Shown in pieces: positions 34,120-42,591 of a stretch of 46,244 nucleotides of DNA (the stretch's first letter is position 1; each line of letters begins with the position of its first letter). The position numbers and the translations under genes are program-made. The notes under the pieces are model-generated. The model had not been told where the DNA came from. It ran no database searches and saw only the letters and a list, made by a program, of their open reading frames with translations. The stretch is from Candidatus Cryptobacteroides intestinigallinarum (GTDB taxonomy: Bacteria; Bacteroidota; Bacteroidia; Bacteroidales; UBA932): positions 1 through 46,244 of the forward strand of contig JADIMK010000019.1 of the NCBI GenBank assembly GCA_017694785.1, given 5' to 3'.

Positions 34120-36027
34120 ATGAAAGTACGGACAATCGAGGATCTGAAGTCAGTCAGGTCGGCAGCCGCCGAGAAACTCTTTCTCCGCGAGCTGAGCAAC
34201 AAGACTACTGACGGAAAAAGCAGCGGACTTGAAACAGGCGCTGCACACATGCAAATCCTGATCTGTGGCGGTACCGGATGCAAGGCATCCTCAAGCCACC
34301 TGATCTATGAAAAAATCAAAGCCGCGCTCGAAGACAAAGGCATAGCAGACAAGGTCGAGGTCATCACCACCGGATGCTTCGGCTTCTGTGAGAAAGGCCC
34401 TGTAGTCAAGATCATTCCCGACAACACCTTCTACACTCAGGTCACACCTGACGATGCGATTGACATTGTCAACGAGCACATCATCTGCGGACGGAGAGTC
34501 GAGAGGCTGCTCTATGTCGACCCGAAGACCGGGCAGAGCGTCAGCGACTCCAAGCACATGGACTTCTACCGCAAGCAGCTGAGGGTGGCTCTGAGGAACT
34601 GCGGATTCATCGACCCGGAAAACATTGAGGAATACATAGCTAGGGACGGATATTTCGCCCTTGCCACAAGCATACTCCAGAAGACACCTGACGATGTCAT
34701 CGAGGAAGTCAAGCGCTCGGGCCTCAGGGGACGTGGCGGCGGAGGCTTCCCGACCGGAGTCAAGTGGGGATTTGCCCGCAAGAGTGTCTCTGACGTCAAA
34801 TACGTGGTCTGCAACGCCGACGAAGGTGACCCGGGAGCATTCATGGACCGCTCCATCATGGAAGGTGACCCTCACTCCATCGTAGAGGCCATGGCCATCT
34901 GCGGCTACTCGATAGGAGCATCAAAGGGTCTTGTCTACATCAGGGCGGAATACCCGCTTGCCATCCACCGTCTCAAGACAGCCATCGGCCAGGCCCGTGA
35001 GTGGGGTCTCCTCGGAGAAGATATCCTCGGCAGCGGCTTCGGCTTCGACATCGAGATCCGCTACGGAGCCGGAGCTTTTGTCTGCGGTGAGGAGACAGCC
35101 CTCATCCACTCGATGGAAGGTAAGAGGGGAGAGCCTACCATGAAGCCTCCTTTCCCGGCAGAGTCCGGCTACCTGGGCAAGCCTACCAATGTCAACAATG
35201 TCGAGACCTTCGCCAATATACCTGTCATACTCACAAAAGGAGCAGACTGGTTCGCTTCCATCGGTACGGAGAAATCCAAGGGAACAAAGGTGTTCGCACT
35301 GGCCGGGAAGATCAACAACGTCGGCCTCATCGAAGTCCCTATGGGTACTACCCTCAGGGAAGTCATCTATGAGATAGGCGGCGGCATCAAGGGCGGTAAG
35401 AAATTCAAGGCAGTCCAGACCGGAGGACCTTCAGGCGGATGTCTCACCGAGAAGCACCTGGACATCCCGATCGACTTCGATTCGCTCCTCGCTCAAGGCT
35501 CGATGATGGGATCCGGAGGAATGATCGTCATGGACGAAGACGACTGCATGGTCTCTGTCGCGAGATTCTACCTGGACTTTACGGTCGAGGAGTCCTGCGG
35601 CAAATGTACACCTTGCCGCATCGGCAACAAGCGTCTGCTGGAGACACTCAACAAGATCACCGACGGCCGCGGCACCGAAGAGGACCTCAAGACCCTCTCC
35701 ACCCTCGGCAAAGTCATAAAGGACACGGCCCTCTGCGGCCTGGGACAGACCTCTCCTAATCCGGTGTTGTCCACCCTGTCCAACTTCTACGACGAATATC
35801 TGGAGCATGTGCGTGACCACAAGTGCCGTGCAAAGCAGTGCAAGGCCCTGCTCACCTACAGCATCAACTCTACACTTTGCATCGGCTGCCACCTGTGCGC
35901 GAAGAACTGCCCTGCGGACGCCATCATCGGCGATGTGCGCAAGCCGCACATCATCAACCCTAACAAGTGCATACGCTGCGGCATGTGCATGGCAAGGTGC
36001 AAGTTCAAGGCAATATCAGTTTACTAG
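34120..36027 (+). CDS. hydB: [FeFe]-hydrogenase NAD-linked subunit HydB (NuoF-like, flavin/iron-sulfur)
   Basis: 635 residues, matching the usual HydB size. Order: N-terminal thioredoxin-like [2Fe-2S] domain (CGGTGCKASS near 45-56, TTGCFGFCEKGP near 87-97), FMN/NADH domain (GLRGRGGGGFPTGVKW near 201-216, CNADEGDPGAF, GAGAFVCGEETALI), the NuoF [4Fe-4S] motif SCGKCTPCRIG near 490-500 with the later CGLG, then two C-terminal ferredoxin-type clusters CIGCHLCAKNCP and CIRCGMCMARC. It oxidises or reduces NADH through FMN and passes electrons to HydA. The presence of HydA directly downstream and HydC next excludes complex I. In HydABC trimers this is the site of flavin-based electron bifurcation. 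Confidence 0.95.
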   Translation: MKVRTIEDLKSVRSAAAEKLFLRELSNKTTDGKSSGLETGAAHMQILICGGTGCKASSSHLIYEKIKAALEDKGIADKVEVITTGCFGFCEKGPVVKIIPDNTFYTQVTPDDAIDIVNEHIICGRRVERLLYVDPKTGQSVSDSKHMDFYRKQLRVALRNCGFIDPENIEEYIARDGYFALATSILQKTPDDVIEEVKRSGLRGRGGGGFPTGVKWGFARKSVSDVKYVVCNADEGDPGAFMDRSIMEGDPHSIVEAMAICGYSIGASKGLVYIRAEYPLAIHRLKTAIGQAREWGLLGEDILGSGFGFDIEIRYGAGAFVCGEETALIHSMEGKRGEPTMKPPFPAESGYLGKPTNVNNVETFANIPVILTKGADWFASIGTEKSKGTKVFALAGKINNVGLIEVPMGTTLREVIYEIGGGIKGGKKFKAVQTGGPSGGCLTEKHLDIPIDFDSLLAQGSMMGSGGMIVMDEDDCMVSVARFYLDFTVEESCGKCTPCRIGNKRLLETLNKITDGRGTEEDLKTLSTLGKVIKDTALCGLGQTSPNPVLSTLSNFYDEYLEHVRDHKCRAKQCKALLTYSINSTLCIGCHLCAKNCPADAIIGDVRKPHIINPNKCIRCGMCMARCKFKAISVY

Positions 36028-36051
36028 TTACCAGGCTAACCATAGACAGAC

Positions 36052-37815
36052 ATGGAAGAGAAACAGATAACACTCCAGATAGACCATCATTTCGTGACAG
36101 TGCCTGACGGCACCACAATCCTTGAGGCAGCCCAGAAGATCGGCATCGACATCCCGACACTCTGCCACATCGACCTCAAGGGCACCTGCATCAAGAATAC
36201 ACCGGCATCGTGCCGTATCTGCGTAGTCGAAGTCGAGGGACGGCGCAATCTCGCTCCGGCCTGCGCCACCAGATGTACCGACGGCATGGTGGTGAGGACA
36301 AGTACCCTGAGGGTGATGAACGCACGCAAGATAGTCGCTGAGCTCATACTCTCCGACCATCCCAACGAGTGCCTTACCTGTCCTAAGGCAGGCAACTGCG
36401 AGCTCCAGAACCTTGCCCTCCGCTTCAATATAAGGGAAATGCCGTTCAACGGCGGAGAACTCTCCCCGCGCAAGAGGGAAGTGACAGCCTCGATAGTCCG
36501 CAACATGGACAAGTGCATCTTCTGCCGCAGGTGCGAGAGCGTCTGCAACGATGTCCAGACAGTCGGAGCCCTCGGAGCCATAAGGAGAGGATTCAACACC
36601 ACAATAGCTCCGGCCTTCGACAAGATGATGACCGACAGCGAATGTACCTACTGCGGACAGTGCGTGGCAGTGTGCCCTGTGGGTGCGCTTACCGAAAGAG
36701 ACCACACCAACCGTCTCGTAGAGGACCTTGCAGATCCAGACAAGACAGTGATAGTGCAGACAGCCCCTGCAGTGAGGGCAGCGATAGGCGAGGAATTCGG
36801 CCTGCAGCCCGGCACCCTGGTCACGGGAAAGATGGTCGCTGCCCTCAGGGAGCTAGGCTTCGACTATGTGTTCGATACAGACTTTGCAGCGGACCTCACC
36901 ATCATGGAGGAGGGAGCAGAGATACTCGACAGGCTCACCAAATATCTAGACGGCGACAAGTCTGTCCGTCTGCCTATCCTGACATCATGCTGCCCTGCAT
37001 GGGTCAACTTCTTCGAGCATCAGTTCCCTGACCTGCTCGACATTCCGTCGACCGCACGCTCGCCTCAGCAGATGTTTGGCTCGATAGCGAAGACCTGGTG
37101 GGCAGAGAAGCTCGGCATCCCTAGGGAAAACCTGGTAGTCGTGTCCATAATGCCATGTCTGGCAAAGAAATACGAATGTGACAGACCTGAATTCAAGACC
37201 GACGGCAATCCTGACGTCGACTACTCCATCTCCACAAGGGAGCTTGCCCGCCTGATCAAGAGGGCAAACATCAGCTTCACCCTCCTCCCGGATATGGACT
37301 TCGACCAGCCTCTGGGTACATCCACCGGAGCAGGAGTCATCTTCGGCACCACCGGAGGAGTCATGGAAGCTGCCTTGAGGACAGTCTACGAGCTCTATAC
37401 CGGCAAGACCCTCAAGTCTGTCAATTTCCAGAATGTCAGGGGAATGGCTGGAGTCAGACGTGCCACCGTCGACCTGGACGGCTTTGAGCTTAAGGTCGGC
37501 ATCGCCCACGGGCTCGGCAACGCCCGGCACCTTCTCGAGGATATACGCCACGGCCGGAACGAGTACCATGCCATCGAGATCATGGCCTGTCCGGGAGGAT
37601 GCATCGGAGGAGGCGGACAGCCTCTTCACCACGGCAATTCAGCAGTGCTCTACGCCAGGGCAAACGCCCTCTACAGGGAGGATGCAGGCAAGACCCTGCG
37701 CAAGTCGCACGAGAATCCGTTCATCAAGACCCTCTACAAGGAGTTCCTGGGCAAGCCTCTGAGCGAGAAGGCTGAGCATCTGCTCCACACCCACTACTTC
37801 AACCGCTCGATGTAA
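36052..37815 (+). CDS. hydA: [FeFe]-hydrogenase catalytic subunit HydA
   Basis: 587 residues. N-terminal plant-type [2Fe-2S] ligands are C38, C54, C57 and C71, with an extra C46 in the loop. A His-ligated [4Fe-4S] motif HPNECLTCPKAGNC and two ferredoxin clusters CIFCRRCESVCND and CTYCGQCVAVCPVG follow. The H-cluster domain has all three signatures: TSCCPAW near 310, MPCLAKKYECDR near 366, MACPGGCIGGGGQP near 509; the proton-relay Cys of TSCCPAW is present. It makes or consumes H2 in the cytoplasm. It ends after the small-subunit region, without the C-terminal [2Fe-2S] extension of Thermotoga HydA. It is 24 bases downstream of hydB. Confidence 0.96.
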   Translation: MEEKQITLQIDHHFVTVPDGTTILEAAQKIGIDIPTLCHIDLKGTCIKNTPASCRICVVEVEGRRNLAPACATRCTDGMVVRTSTLRVMNARKIVAELILSDHPNECLTCPKAGNCELQNLALRFNIREMPFNGGELSPRKREVTASIVRNMDKCIFCRRCESVCNDVQTVGALGAIRRGFNTTIAPAFDKMMTDSECTYCGQCVAVCPVGALTERDHTNRLVEDLADPDKTVIVQTAPAVRAAIGEEFGLQPGTLVTGKMVAALRELGFDYVFDTDFAADLTIMEEGAEILDRLTKYLDGDKSVRLPILTSCCPAWVNFFEHQFPDLLDIPSTARSPQQMFGSIAKTWWAEKLGIPRENLVVVSIMPCLAKKYECDRPEFKTDGNPDVDYSISTRELARLIKRANISFTLLPDMDFDQPLGTSTGAGVIFGTTGGVMEAALRTVYELYTGKTLKSVNFQNVRGMAGVRRATVDLDGFELKVGIAHGLGNARHLLEDIRHGRNEYHAIEIMACPGGCIGGGGQPLHHGNSAVLYARANALYREDAGKTLRKSHENPFIKTLYKEFLGKPLSEKAEHLLHTHYFNRSM

Positions 37816-37858
37816 GGGACAAAAAGGACAAAGTTGAACAACAGAAAAAGATACTGAA

Positions 37859-38335
37859 ATGCCAGATATAAAGCTTCCATGTGATGTCGCCGAAAAGGTA
37901 AATGCCATCTGCCAGCAGCATGGCGACAATCCTGGTGAACTCATAAATATCCTCCACGAAGCCCAGCACCTGATGGGATATCTCCCTGAAGAGATGCAGC
38001 GGATGATTGCACGCAGACTCAACATCCCTGTGTCGAGGGTCTACGGGGTCGTCACCTTCTATGCCTTTTTCACGATGACTGCAAAAGGCAAATATCCGAT
38101 ATCGGTGTGCATGGGCACAGCATGCTATGTCCGGGGCTCGGAAAAGCTGCTCGAAGAGTTCAAGCGCGTGCTCGGGATAGATGTAGGGGAGACAACCCCT
38201 GACGGGAAATTTTCACTCGACTGCCTCCGCTGCGTGGGAGCCTGCGGACTCGCACCGGTGGTGATGATCGGCGACAAGGTCTACGGCCGTCTGCAGCCGG
38301 TGGACGTGCGCCGCATCCTCGACGAGCTGGAGTAA
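37859..38335 (+). CDS. hydC: [FeFe]-hydrogenase subunit HydC (NuoE-like thioredoxin-fold [2Fe-2S] protein)
   Basis: 158 residues, usual for HydC/NuoE. The four [2Fe-2S] ligands are C84 and C89 (CMGTAC) and C125 and C129 (CLRCVGAC). N-terminal helical part has HEAQHLMGYLPEEMQ, typical of NuoE. It is the third subunit of the NAD-linked bifurcating hydrogenase, 43 bases after hydA. The gene order B-A-C is compact and the operon seems to end here. Confidence 0.93.
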   Translation: MPDIKLPCDVAEKVNAICQQHGDNPGELINILHEAQHLMGYLPEEMQRMIARRLNIPVSRVYGVVTFYAFFTMTAKGKYPISVCMGTACYVRGSEKLLEEFKRVLGIDVGETTPDGKFSLDCLRCVGACGLAPVVMIGDKVYGRLQPVDVRRILDELE

Positions 38336-38400
38336 GCCGAGGACTGGATGGTTCCCTGGACTGGATTTCCCCGTAGTGGACTAACGCCACGGTGGAATTC

Positions 38401-39666
38401 CTACATGGGGATTACGACTTTATCAAGGATTCCTTTTGCCCAGGCCATCACAAGGCCGTAGTTGGTGACAGGGATCCTTTGCTTTTGTGCCTGAGCTATC
38501 CTAGAGAGGACATGCCGGCGTGTGAACATGCAGGCTCCGCAGTGGATCAGCAGGTCGTAGCCTGAAAGGTCTGCTGGAAAATCATTTCCTGAGACAATGT
38601 CGATCCGGATGCCGTCCCCGAAGCGCTTCCTCAGCATAGCAGGAATCTTCACCCTTCCTATGTCTTCTCCGGCCGGGACATGCGTGCAGGCTTCAGCTAT
38701 CAGTACCCTGGCTGTAGGGAAAAGCCCGTCAAGAGTCCTGACTCCTTCCATAAAGGAGGAAATGTCTCCCTTGTATGCAGCAAAAAGGATGGAAAACGAA
38801 GTCAGAAGGCTGTCTGCCGGCTTCAGTCTCCACGCCGTGGCGAAAGCCTGTGAGTCGGTGATGATCAGCTGAGGCGGGGCTGACAGTCTGCCGAGTGCCG
38901 CTTCCATGCCGTCAGACGTGCAGCAGACCACGCTGCACCCCTTGTCGAGCAGCTCCCTGAGTGTCTGGACCTGAGGCAGGATGAGCCTGCCCTTCGGCGC
39001 CTCTATGTCCTGAGGCATCACCAGCATCACACAGTCTCCGGCCTTGACAAGGTCTCCGGTGATCGTCCTCTCTCCGTATCCTTCCGCGATCATCCTTCTG
39101 ATGGCCTCGATAAGAGCCTCCTTGCCCTCTCCCGTAGCCGCATTTATCATTACCGGTCCTTCGTCCTGTCCTGGTCCTTTGCCGTGGCGCTGCTCTTTGT
39201 CGTGGCGCGGAGCCTCTTCAAGATCAGACTGCACCGGCCCGGTCACATTCAGCACTGGAATCACCGGCGCATTGCCTTCCCTCAGTTTCCTGTACAGCCT
39301 GATGTCATTGTCATCCGGCCGTAAAGTCCTGGCATCACTGGATACATAAAGTATGACATCGGCCTTTGAAAGCATCTTCATGGATGCCTCGATGCGCCTG
39401 CTGCCTAGAGCCGGGTCACTGTCGTCGAGTCCGGCAGTGTCTATAAGCACACAAGGTCCTATGCCCGGGATCTCAATAGCTTTCCGGACAGGGTCAGTAG
39501 TAGTGCCGGGTGTAGGGGACACGATCGATGCCGCCTCACCTGCAAGACAGTTCACGAGTGTGGACTTGCCGCTGTTTGTGAGACCTGCGACCGCTATGTG
39601 CAGCCTCTCTCCCGAAGGGACGCTGAGCGAAGCCAGCCTATGCCTTTTTTCTCCTGTATGATCCAT
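38401..39666 (-). CDS. hydF: [FeFe]-hydrogenase maturation GTPase HydF
   Basis: 421 residues. N-terminal GTPase domain with Walker A GLTNSGKST at 28-36, switch TPGTTTDP, DTAGLDD and the guanine-specificity region NVTG. The C-terminal scaffold has the iron-sulfur ligand motif: C327 in ACTHVP, C376 and C379 in HCGACMF, with the characteristic Cx1H...HCxxC spacing. HydF receives the di-iron precluster from HydE/HydG and loads it into HydA. A Lys/His/Gly-rich insert (APRHDKEQRHGKG..) interrupts the GTPase domain near 163-180 and contains a near-repeat. Its stop lies 65 bases from the hydC stop in a convergent arrangement. Third gene of the E-G-F maturase order. Confidence 0.93.
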   Translation of the reverse strand: MDHTGEKRHRLASLSVPSGERLHIAVAGLTNSGKSTLVNCLAGEAASIVSPTPGTTTDPVRKAIEIPGIGPCVLIDTAGLDDSDPALGSRRIEASMKMLSKADVILYVSSDARTLRPDDNDIRLYRKLREGNAPVIPVLNVTGPVQSDLEEAPRHDKEQRHGKGPGQDEGPVMINAATGEGKEALIEAIRRMIAEGYGERTITGDLVKAGDCVMLVMPQDIEAPKGRLILPQVQTLRELLDKGCSVVCCTSDGMEAALGRLSAPPQLIITDSQAFATAWRLKPADSLLTSFSILFAAYKGDISSFMEGVRTLDGLFPTARVLIAEACTHVPAGEDIGRVKIPAMLRKRFGDGIRIDIVSGNDFPADLSGYDLLIHCGACMFTRRHVLSRIAQAQKQRIPVTNYGLVMAWAKGILDKVVIPM

Positions 39667-39735
39667 TTGAATATTGTCTATTGTAGATATGTATGTCTCT
39701 GAATATTACTGATTACCGGTAGATCTGACAGCTAT

Positions 39736-39787
39736 TGTCTGCCGGAAATGTCTGCCGGAAATGTCTGCCGGAAATGTCTGCCGGAAA
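39736..39787. repeat. Four perfect tandem copies of a 13-base unit
   Basis: TGTCTGCCGGAAA at 39736, 39749, 39762 and 39775. The unit length is not a multiple of three and lies between the hydG stop and the hydF start, so it is non-coding in the working frames. On the transcribed strand it lies 70-120 bases before the hydF start. Confidence 0.9.
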
Positions 39788-39791
39788 TATC

Positions 39792-39807
39792 AGCAGGACA
39801 GCCTGCT
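39792..39807 (-). terminator. Weak hairpin after hydG
   Basis: AGCAGG, loop CTGT, CCTGCT when read on the transcribed (minus) strand, ending 27 bases after the hydG stop. No strong T tract follows. May attenuate or protect the transcript between hydG and hydF; evidence is slight. Confidence 0.25.
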
Positions 39808-39833
39808 CTTGGCAGGATAGGCCTATGTGCGGA

Positions 39834-41276
39834 TCAGAAGCGGAAGTCCCTCTTGCCCTCGCGTATTTCTTCCAGATGCCTTATCGTCAGCTCCAGTACC
39901 TTGTCCGAGCCGATCTCCGCGAGCTCACGGCGGATAGCCTCACGACCCTTTTCCCTGGTCTGGGGAGAGGCATAGTCCTGGAGATACTCCATGAGGGTCA
40001 TCAGCGCATTCGGCTGGCAGCAGTCTGCGATCTTTCCTCTCTTGACAAGCGACATGAACCGGTCTCCTGTGCGGCCTTCCCTGTAGCAAGCCGTGCAGAA
40101 GCTCGGGATGTGTCCCTTGTCGATGAGCCAGCCCACCACCTCGTCAAGGCTTCTGCGGTCGCTGATGTCAAACTGTGCCGTCTCCTCCGCTGCATAAGGC
40201 CTGTCTGCATAGCCTCCCACGCTTGTGCGTGAGCCTCCGCTTATCTGGGATATGCCCAGCTCCAGCACCTTGGACCTCACTTTCTCCGACTCTCTGGTCG
40301 ATATTATCATCCCTGTATAAGGTACAGTGAGCCTGATGACAGTCACAATCCTGCAGAAGATGTCATCAGGTACAGCATTGGTGAAATCCTTTGTGTCGAT
40401 GTCGTCGGCAGGGCATATCCTCGGGACGCTTATGGTGTGCGGCCCGACCCCGAACCTGGCTTCAAGATGTTCGGCATGCATGAAGAGCCCGGTGAGGTCA
40501 TATCTCCATGTCTCCAGGCCGAAGAGTACGCCTATCCCCACATCGTCTATGCCTCCCTGCATGGCCCTGTCCATGGCTTCAGTGTGCCAGACGTAGTCGC
40601 TCTTCGGGCCGGAAGGGTGGAGGATCTCATAGTTCTTCCTGTTGTAGGTCTCCTGGAAAAGAATGTATGTGCCGATGCCTGCATCCTTTAGCCTGCGGTA
40701 GCTCTCAACAGTGGTCGCCGCTATATTGACATTGACCCTGCGGATTGCACCATTGCGGTGGCGGGTGGAGTAGATTGTCGCTATGGATTCAAGGATATAT
40801 TCTATGGGGTTGTGCACCGGGTCTTCGCCCGCTTCGACTGCAAGCCTCTTGTGCCCCATGTCCTGCAGAGCTATGACTTCCTGACGGATCTCATCCTGGG
40901 AGAGCTTCCTGCGGGGTATGTGTCTGTTCTTGGCATGATATGGACAGTAGACGCAGCCGTTGATGCACCAGTCTGAGAGATACAAGGGGGCGAACATCAC
41001 TATCCTGTTGCCGTAGAGCTTCTTCTTCAGCTGCCTTGCAAGGGCGAACATCTTCTCTATCAGGTCCTGCTGGGTGCATTCCATCAGCACAGCAGCTTCC
41101 CTGTGGCTCAGTCCTTTGCAGAGTGCAGCCTTGCTTATTATGCTTTCCACGAGAGGACGGTCGTCCTTGTGGGCCTTGGCATATTCTATAGTGTCGAGGA
41201 TTTCCTTGTCATTGATGAATTCCCCGGCTTTTGATGAAGCCGGGTCATATGAGGGTGTCATTTCTTCTGTGGTCAT
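39834..41276 (-). CDS. hydG: [FeFe]-hydrogenase maturase HydG (radical SAM tyrosine lyase)
   Basis: 480 residues, ThiH-related radical SAM enzyme. The SAM-cluster Cys motif is C104-x3-C108-x2-C111 (CINGCVYC). The HydG-specific C-terminal cluster motif is seen as CTACYREGRTGDRFM followed by DCC (CX2C...C spacing) near residues 400-425. It splits tyrosine to give the CO and cyanide ligands of the H-cluster. Lies 40 bases after hydE and before hydF. Presence of the C-terminal cluster motif distinguishes it from thiamine ThiH. Confidence 0.95.
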   Translation of the reverse strand: MTTEEMTPSYDPASSKAGEFINDKEILDTIEYAKAHKDDRPLVESIISKAALCKGLSHREAAVLMECTQQDLIEKMFALARQLKKKLYGNRIVMFAPLYLSDWCINGCVYCPYHAKNRHIPRRKLSQDEIRQEVIALQDMGHKRLAVEAGEDPVHNPIEYILESIATIYSTRHRNGAIRRVNVNIAATTVESYRRLKDAGIGTYILFQETYNRKNYEILHPSGPKSDYVWHTEAMDRAMQGGIDDVGIGVLFGLETWRYDLTGLFMHAEHLEARFGVGPHTISVPRICPADDIDTKDFTNAVPDDIFCRIVTVIRLTVPYTGMIISTRESEKVRSKVLELGISQISGGSRTSVGGYADRPYAAEETAQFDISDRRSLDEVVGWLIDKGHIPSFCTACYREGRTGDRFMSLVKRGKIADCCQPNALMTLMEYLQDYASPQTREKGREAIRRELAEIGSDKVLELTIRHLEEIREGKRDFRF

Positions 41277-41316
41277 AGTGATATCAAATGTAGGAAAAAT
41301 CCCTCAATCGGGAAAG

Positions 41317-42531
41317 TCATTCCCTGAAATAATCGCCCCTGTCCACAGTGACATCATATCCTATCCCTTCCAGAGCCTTGCGCAGCTGTGCCAGACCCTC
41401 AGCCGACTCGCTGCCTGAGGATGCCTTGCCATCGTAGAGAGAATAGCTGCCTCTGACCCCGGCAGGGGAGAGATTCGGCATCACCACGTTCGCCCCGGCA
41501 AGTATGCCCAGTTCCCGCCCTGATATTGTGGTTCCTTCAGGAATTCCTGATACTGTGCTCTGCTCAGAAATGCCTGATACTGTGGCACCTCCATGAACGG
41601 ATGTGCGGCCTTCTGCCATGACGGTAGAAAGTCCGTTCATAGGGAGCGAGGCCAGGGCTGTAGTAGCCGGAATGAGTGCATTCGGGAACATCAGCCTGAA
41701 TATGGATATGAGCCTCAGTGTCAAGTCCACAGATCTTTCGCTGCCGAAGACGGGAATTGACCTGTCCTGCCCGAACATAGGAAGAATCTTGTCCTGGCCG
41801 AAAGGAGTGTCCTTGTGGGGAATGAACGGCCCCAGTCCGATCATCTCGGGACGGAACTTCTGTATGAATAGAATGTCTTCGACAATATTTTCTATGCTCT
41901 GGTATGGGCTGCCCACCATTATCCCTGTACCTGTCTGGTAGCCGATATCCTTGAGATGCTCCAGACAGCGGAGCCTGTTGTCCAGGGACATCGATGACGG
42001 GTGCAGCCTTGAGTAGTGGGACGGATTGCGCGTCTCATGGCGGAGAAGATAGCGCGATGCACCGGCAGCGAAGAATCTCCGGTAGCTTTCCTCTCGGCGC
42101 TCGCCTACGGATAGAGTGATGGCGCAGTCCGGAAACTCGCTGCGGATAGCGGCGCAGACTTCCTCGATCATACCGTCAGCAGAGTCCGGGAGTTCTCCAC
42201 CCTGCAGGACAAATGTCCTGAATCCGAGCCTGTGGCCTTCCCTGCAGCAGCCGAGGATTTCCTCCTTACTGAGACAGTATCTGGAGACATGGGTGTTACT
42301 CTTGCGGATGCCGCAGTAACAGCAGTCGTTGCGGCATATGTTGGTGAACTCAATGAGGCCTCTGATGTAGATTTTCCGACCGAAACGCCTGACTGCAGTC
42401 TCCCTTGCCGCTTCATGCAGCAGCCCGACTGTCTCGGGATCACTGCACACCAGAAGAGCCCGGTATTCTTCCGCTCCGAGCTCCCTTTCCCGGCTCAGCC
42501 GGGAGACTATCTGCCCAATATCTTCTGCCAT
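41317..42531 (-). CDS. hydE: [FeFe]-hydrogenase maturase HydE (radical SAM) with two repeat-containing insertions
   Basis: 404 residues, longer than typical HydE (about 350). Radical SAM motif C66-x3-C70-x2-C73 (NICRNDCCYCGIRKSN). Family words include GFRTFVLQGGE, SVGERREESYRRFFAAGASRYLLRHET, GIMVGSPYQS, GLGPFIPHKDTPF, NALIPATTAL and GANVVMPNLSP. HydE makes part of the dithiomethylamine or iron precursor of the H-cluster. Two inserts stand out: GQDKILPMFGQDRSIPVFG and TVSGISEQSTVSGIPEG, both near-repeats. The start ATG is 60 bases downstream of the nuclease-like gene stop. The reverse strand has TATCTTTA at 42543-42536, one mismatch from the -7 consensus but so close to the ATG that it would give an almost leaderless transcript. 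Confidence 0.93.
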   Translation of the reverse strand: MAEDIGQIVSRLSRERELGAEEYRALLVCSDPETVGLLHEAARETAVRRFGRKIYIRGLIEFTNICRNDCCYCGIRKSNTHVSRYCLSKEEILGCCREGHRLGFRTFVLQGGELPDSADGMIEEVCAAIRSEFPDCAITLSVGERREESYRRFFAAGASRYLLRHETRNPSHYSRLHPSSMSLDNRLRCLEHLKDIGYQTGTGIMVGSPYQSIENIVEDILFIQKFRPEMIGLGPFIPHKDTPFGQDKILPMFGQDRSIPVFGSERSVDLTLRLISIFRLMFPNALIPATTALASLPMNGLSTVMAEGRTSVHGGATVSGISEQSTVSGIPEGTTISGRELGILAGANVVMPNLSPAGVRGSYSLYDGKASSGSESAEGLAQLRKALEGIGYDVTVDRGDYFRE

Positions 42532-42591
42532 GGCATAAAGATAATAAATATGATTATGCTTCTTTCAACAGAAGTTGCGTACGGAATACTT

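Noticed and set aside
34120..38335. Part of respiratory complex I (NuoE/NuoF/NuoG)
   Set aside because: The middle gene carries the full H-cluster motifs (TSCCPAW, MPCLAKK, MACPGGC), and hydE, hydG and hydF are next to it.
38336..38400. Bidirectional terminator between hydC and hydF
   Set aside because: Only imperfect complementarity (TTTCCCCGTAG with CTACATGGGGA) and no T tract, so not annotated although termination is expected here.
39736..39787. Possible CRISPR remnant
   Set aside because: The 13-base units are directly abutting with no spacers, and no cas gene is present.
39735..40232. Plus-strand frame beginning MSAGNVCRKCLPEMSAGN with a repeated peptide
   Set aside because: The repeated peptide is only the translation of the 13-base tandem repeat, and the rest is antisense to hydG.
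39834..41276. Thiamine-biosynthesis ThiH
   Set aside because: The C-terminal extra cluster motif and position between hydE and hydF identify HydG.
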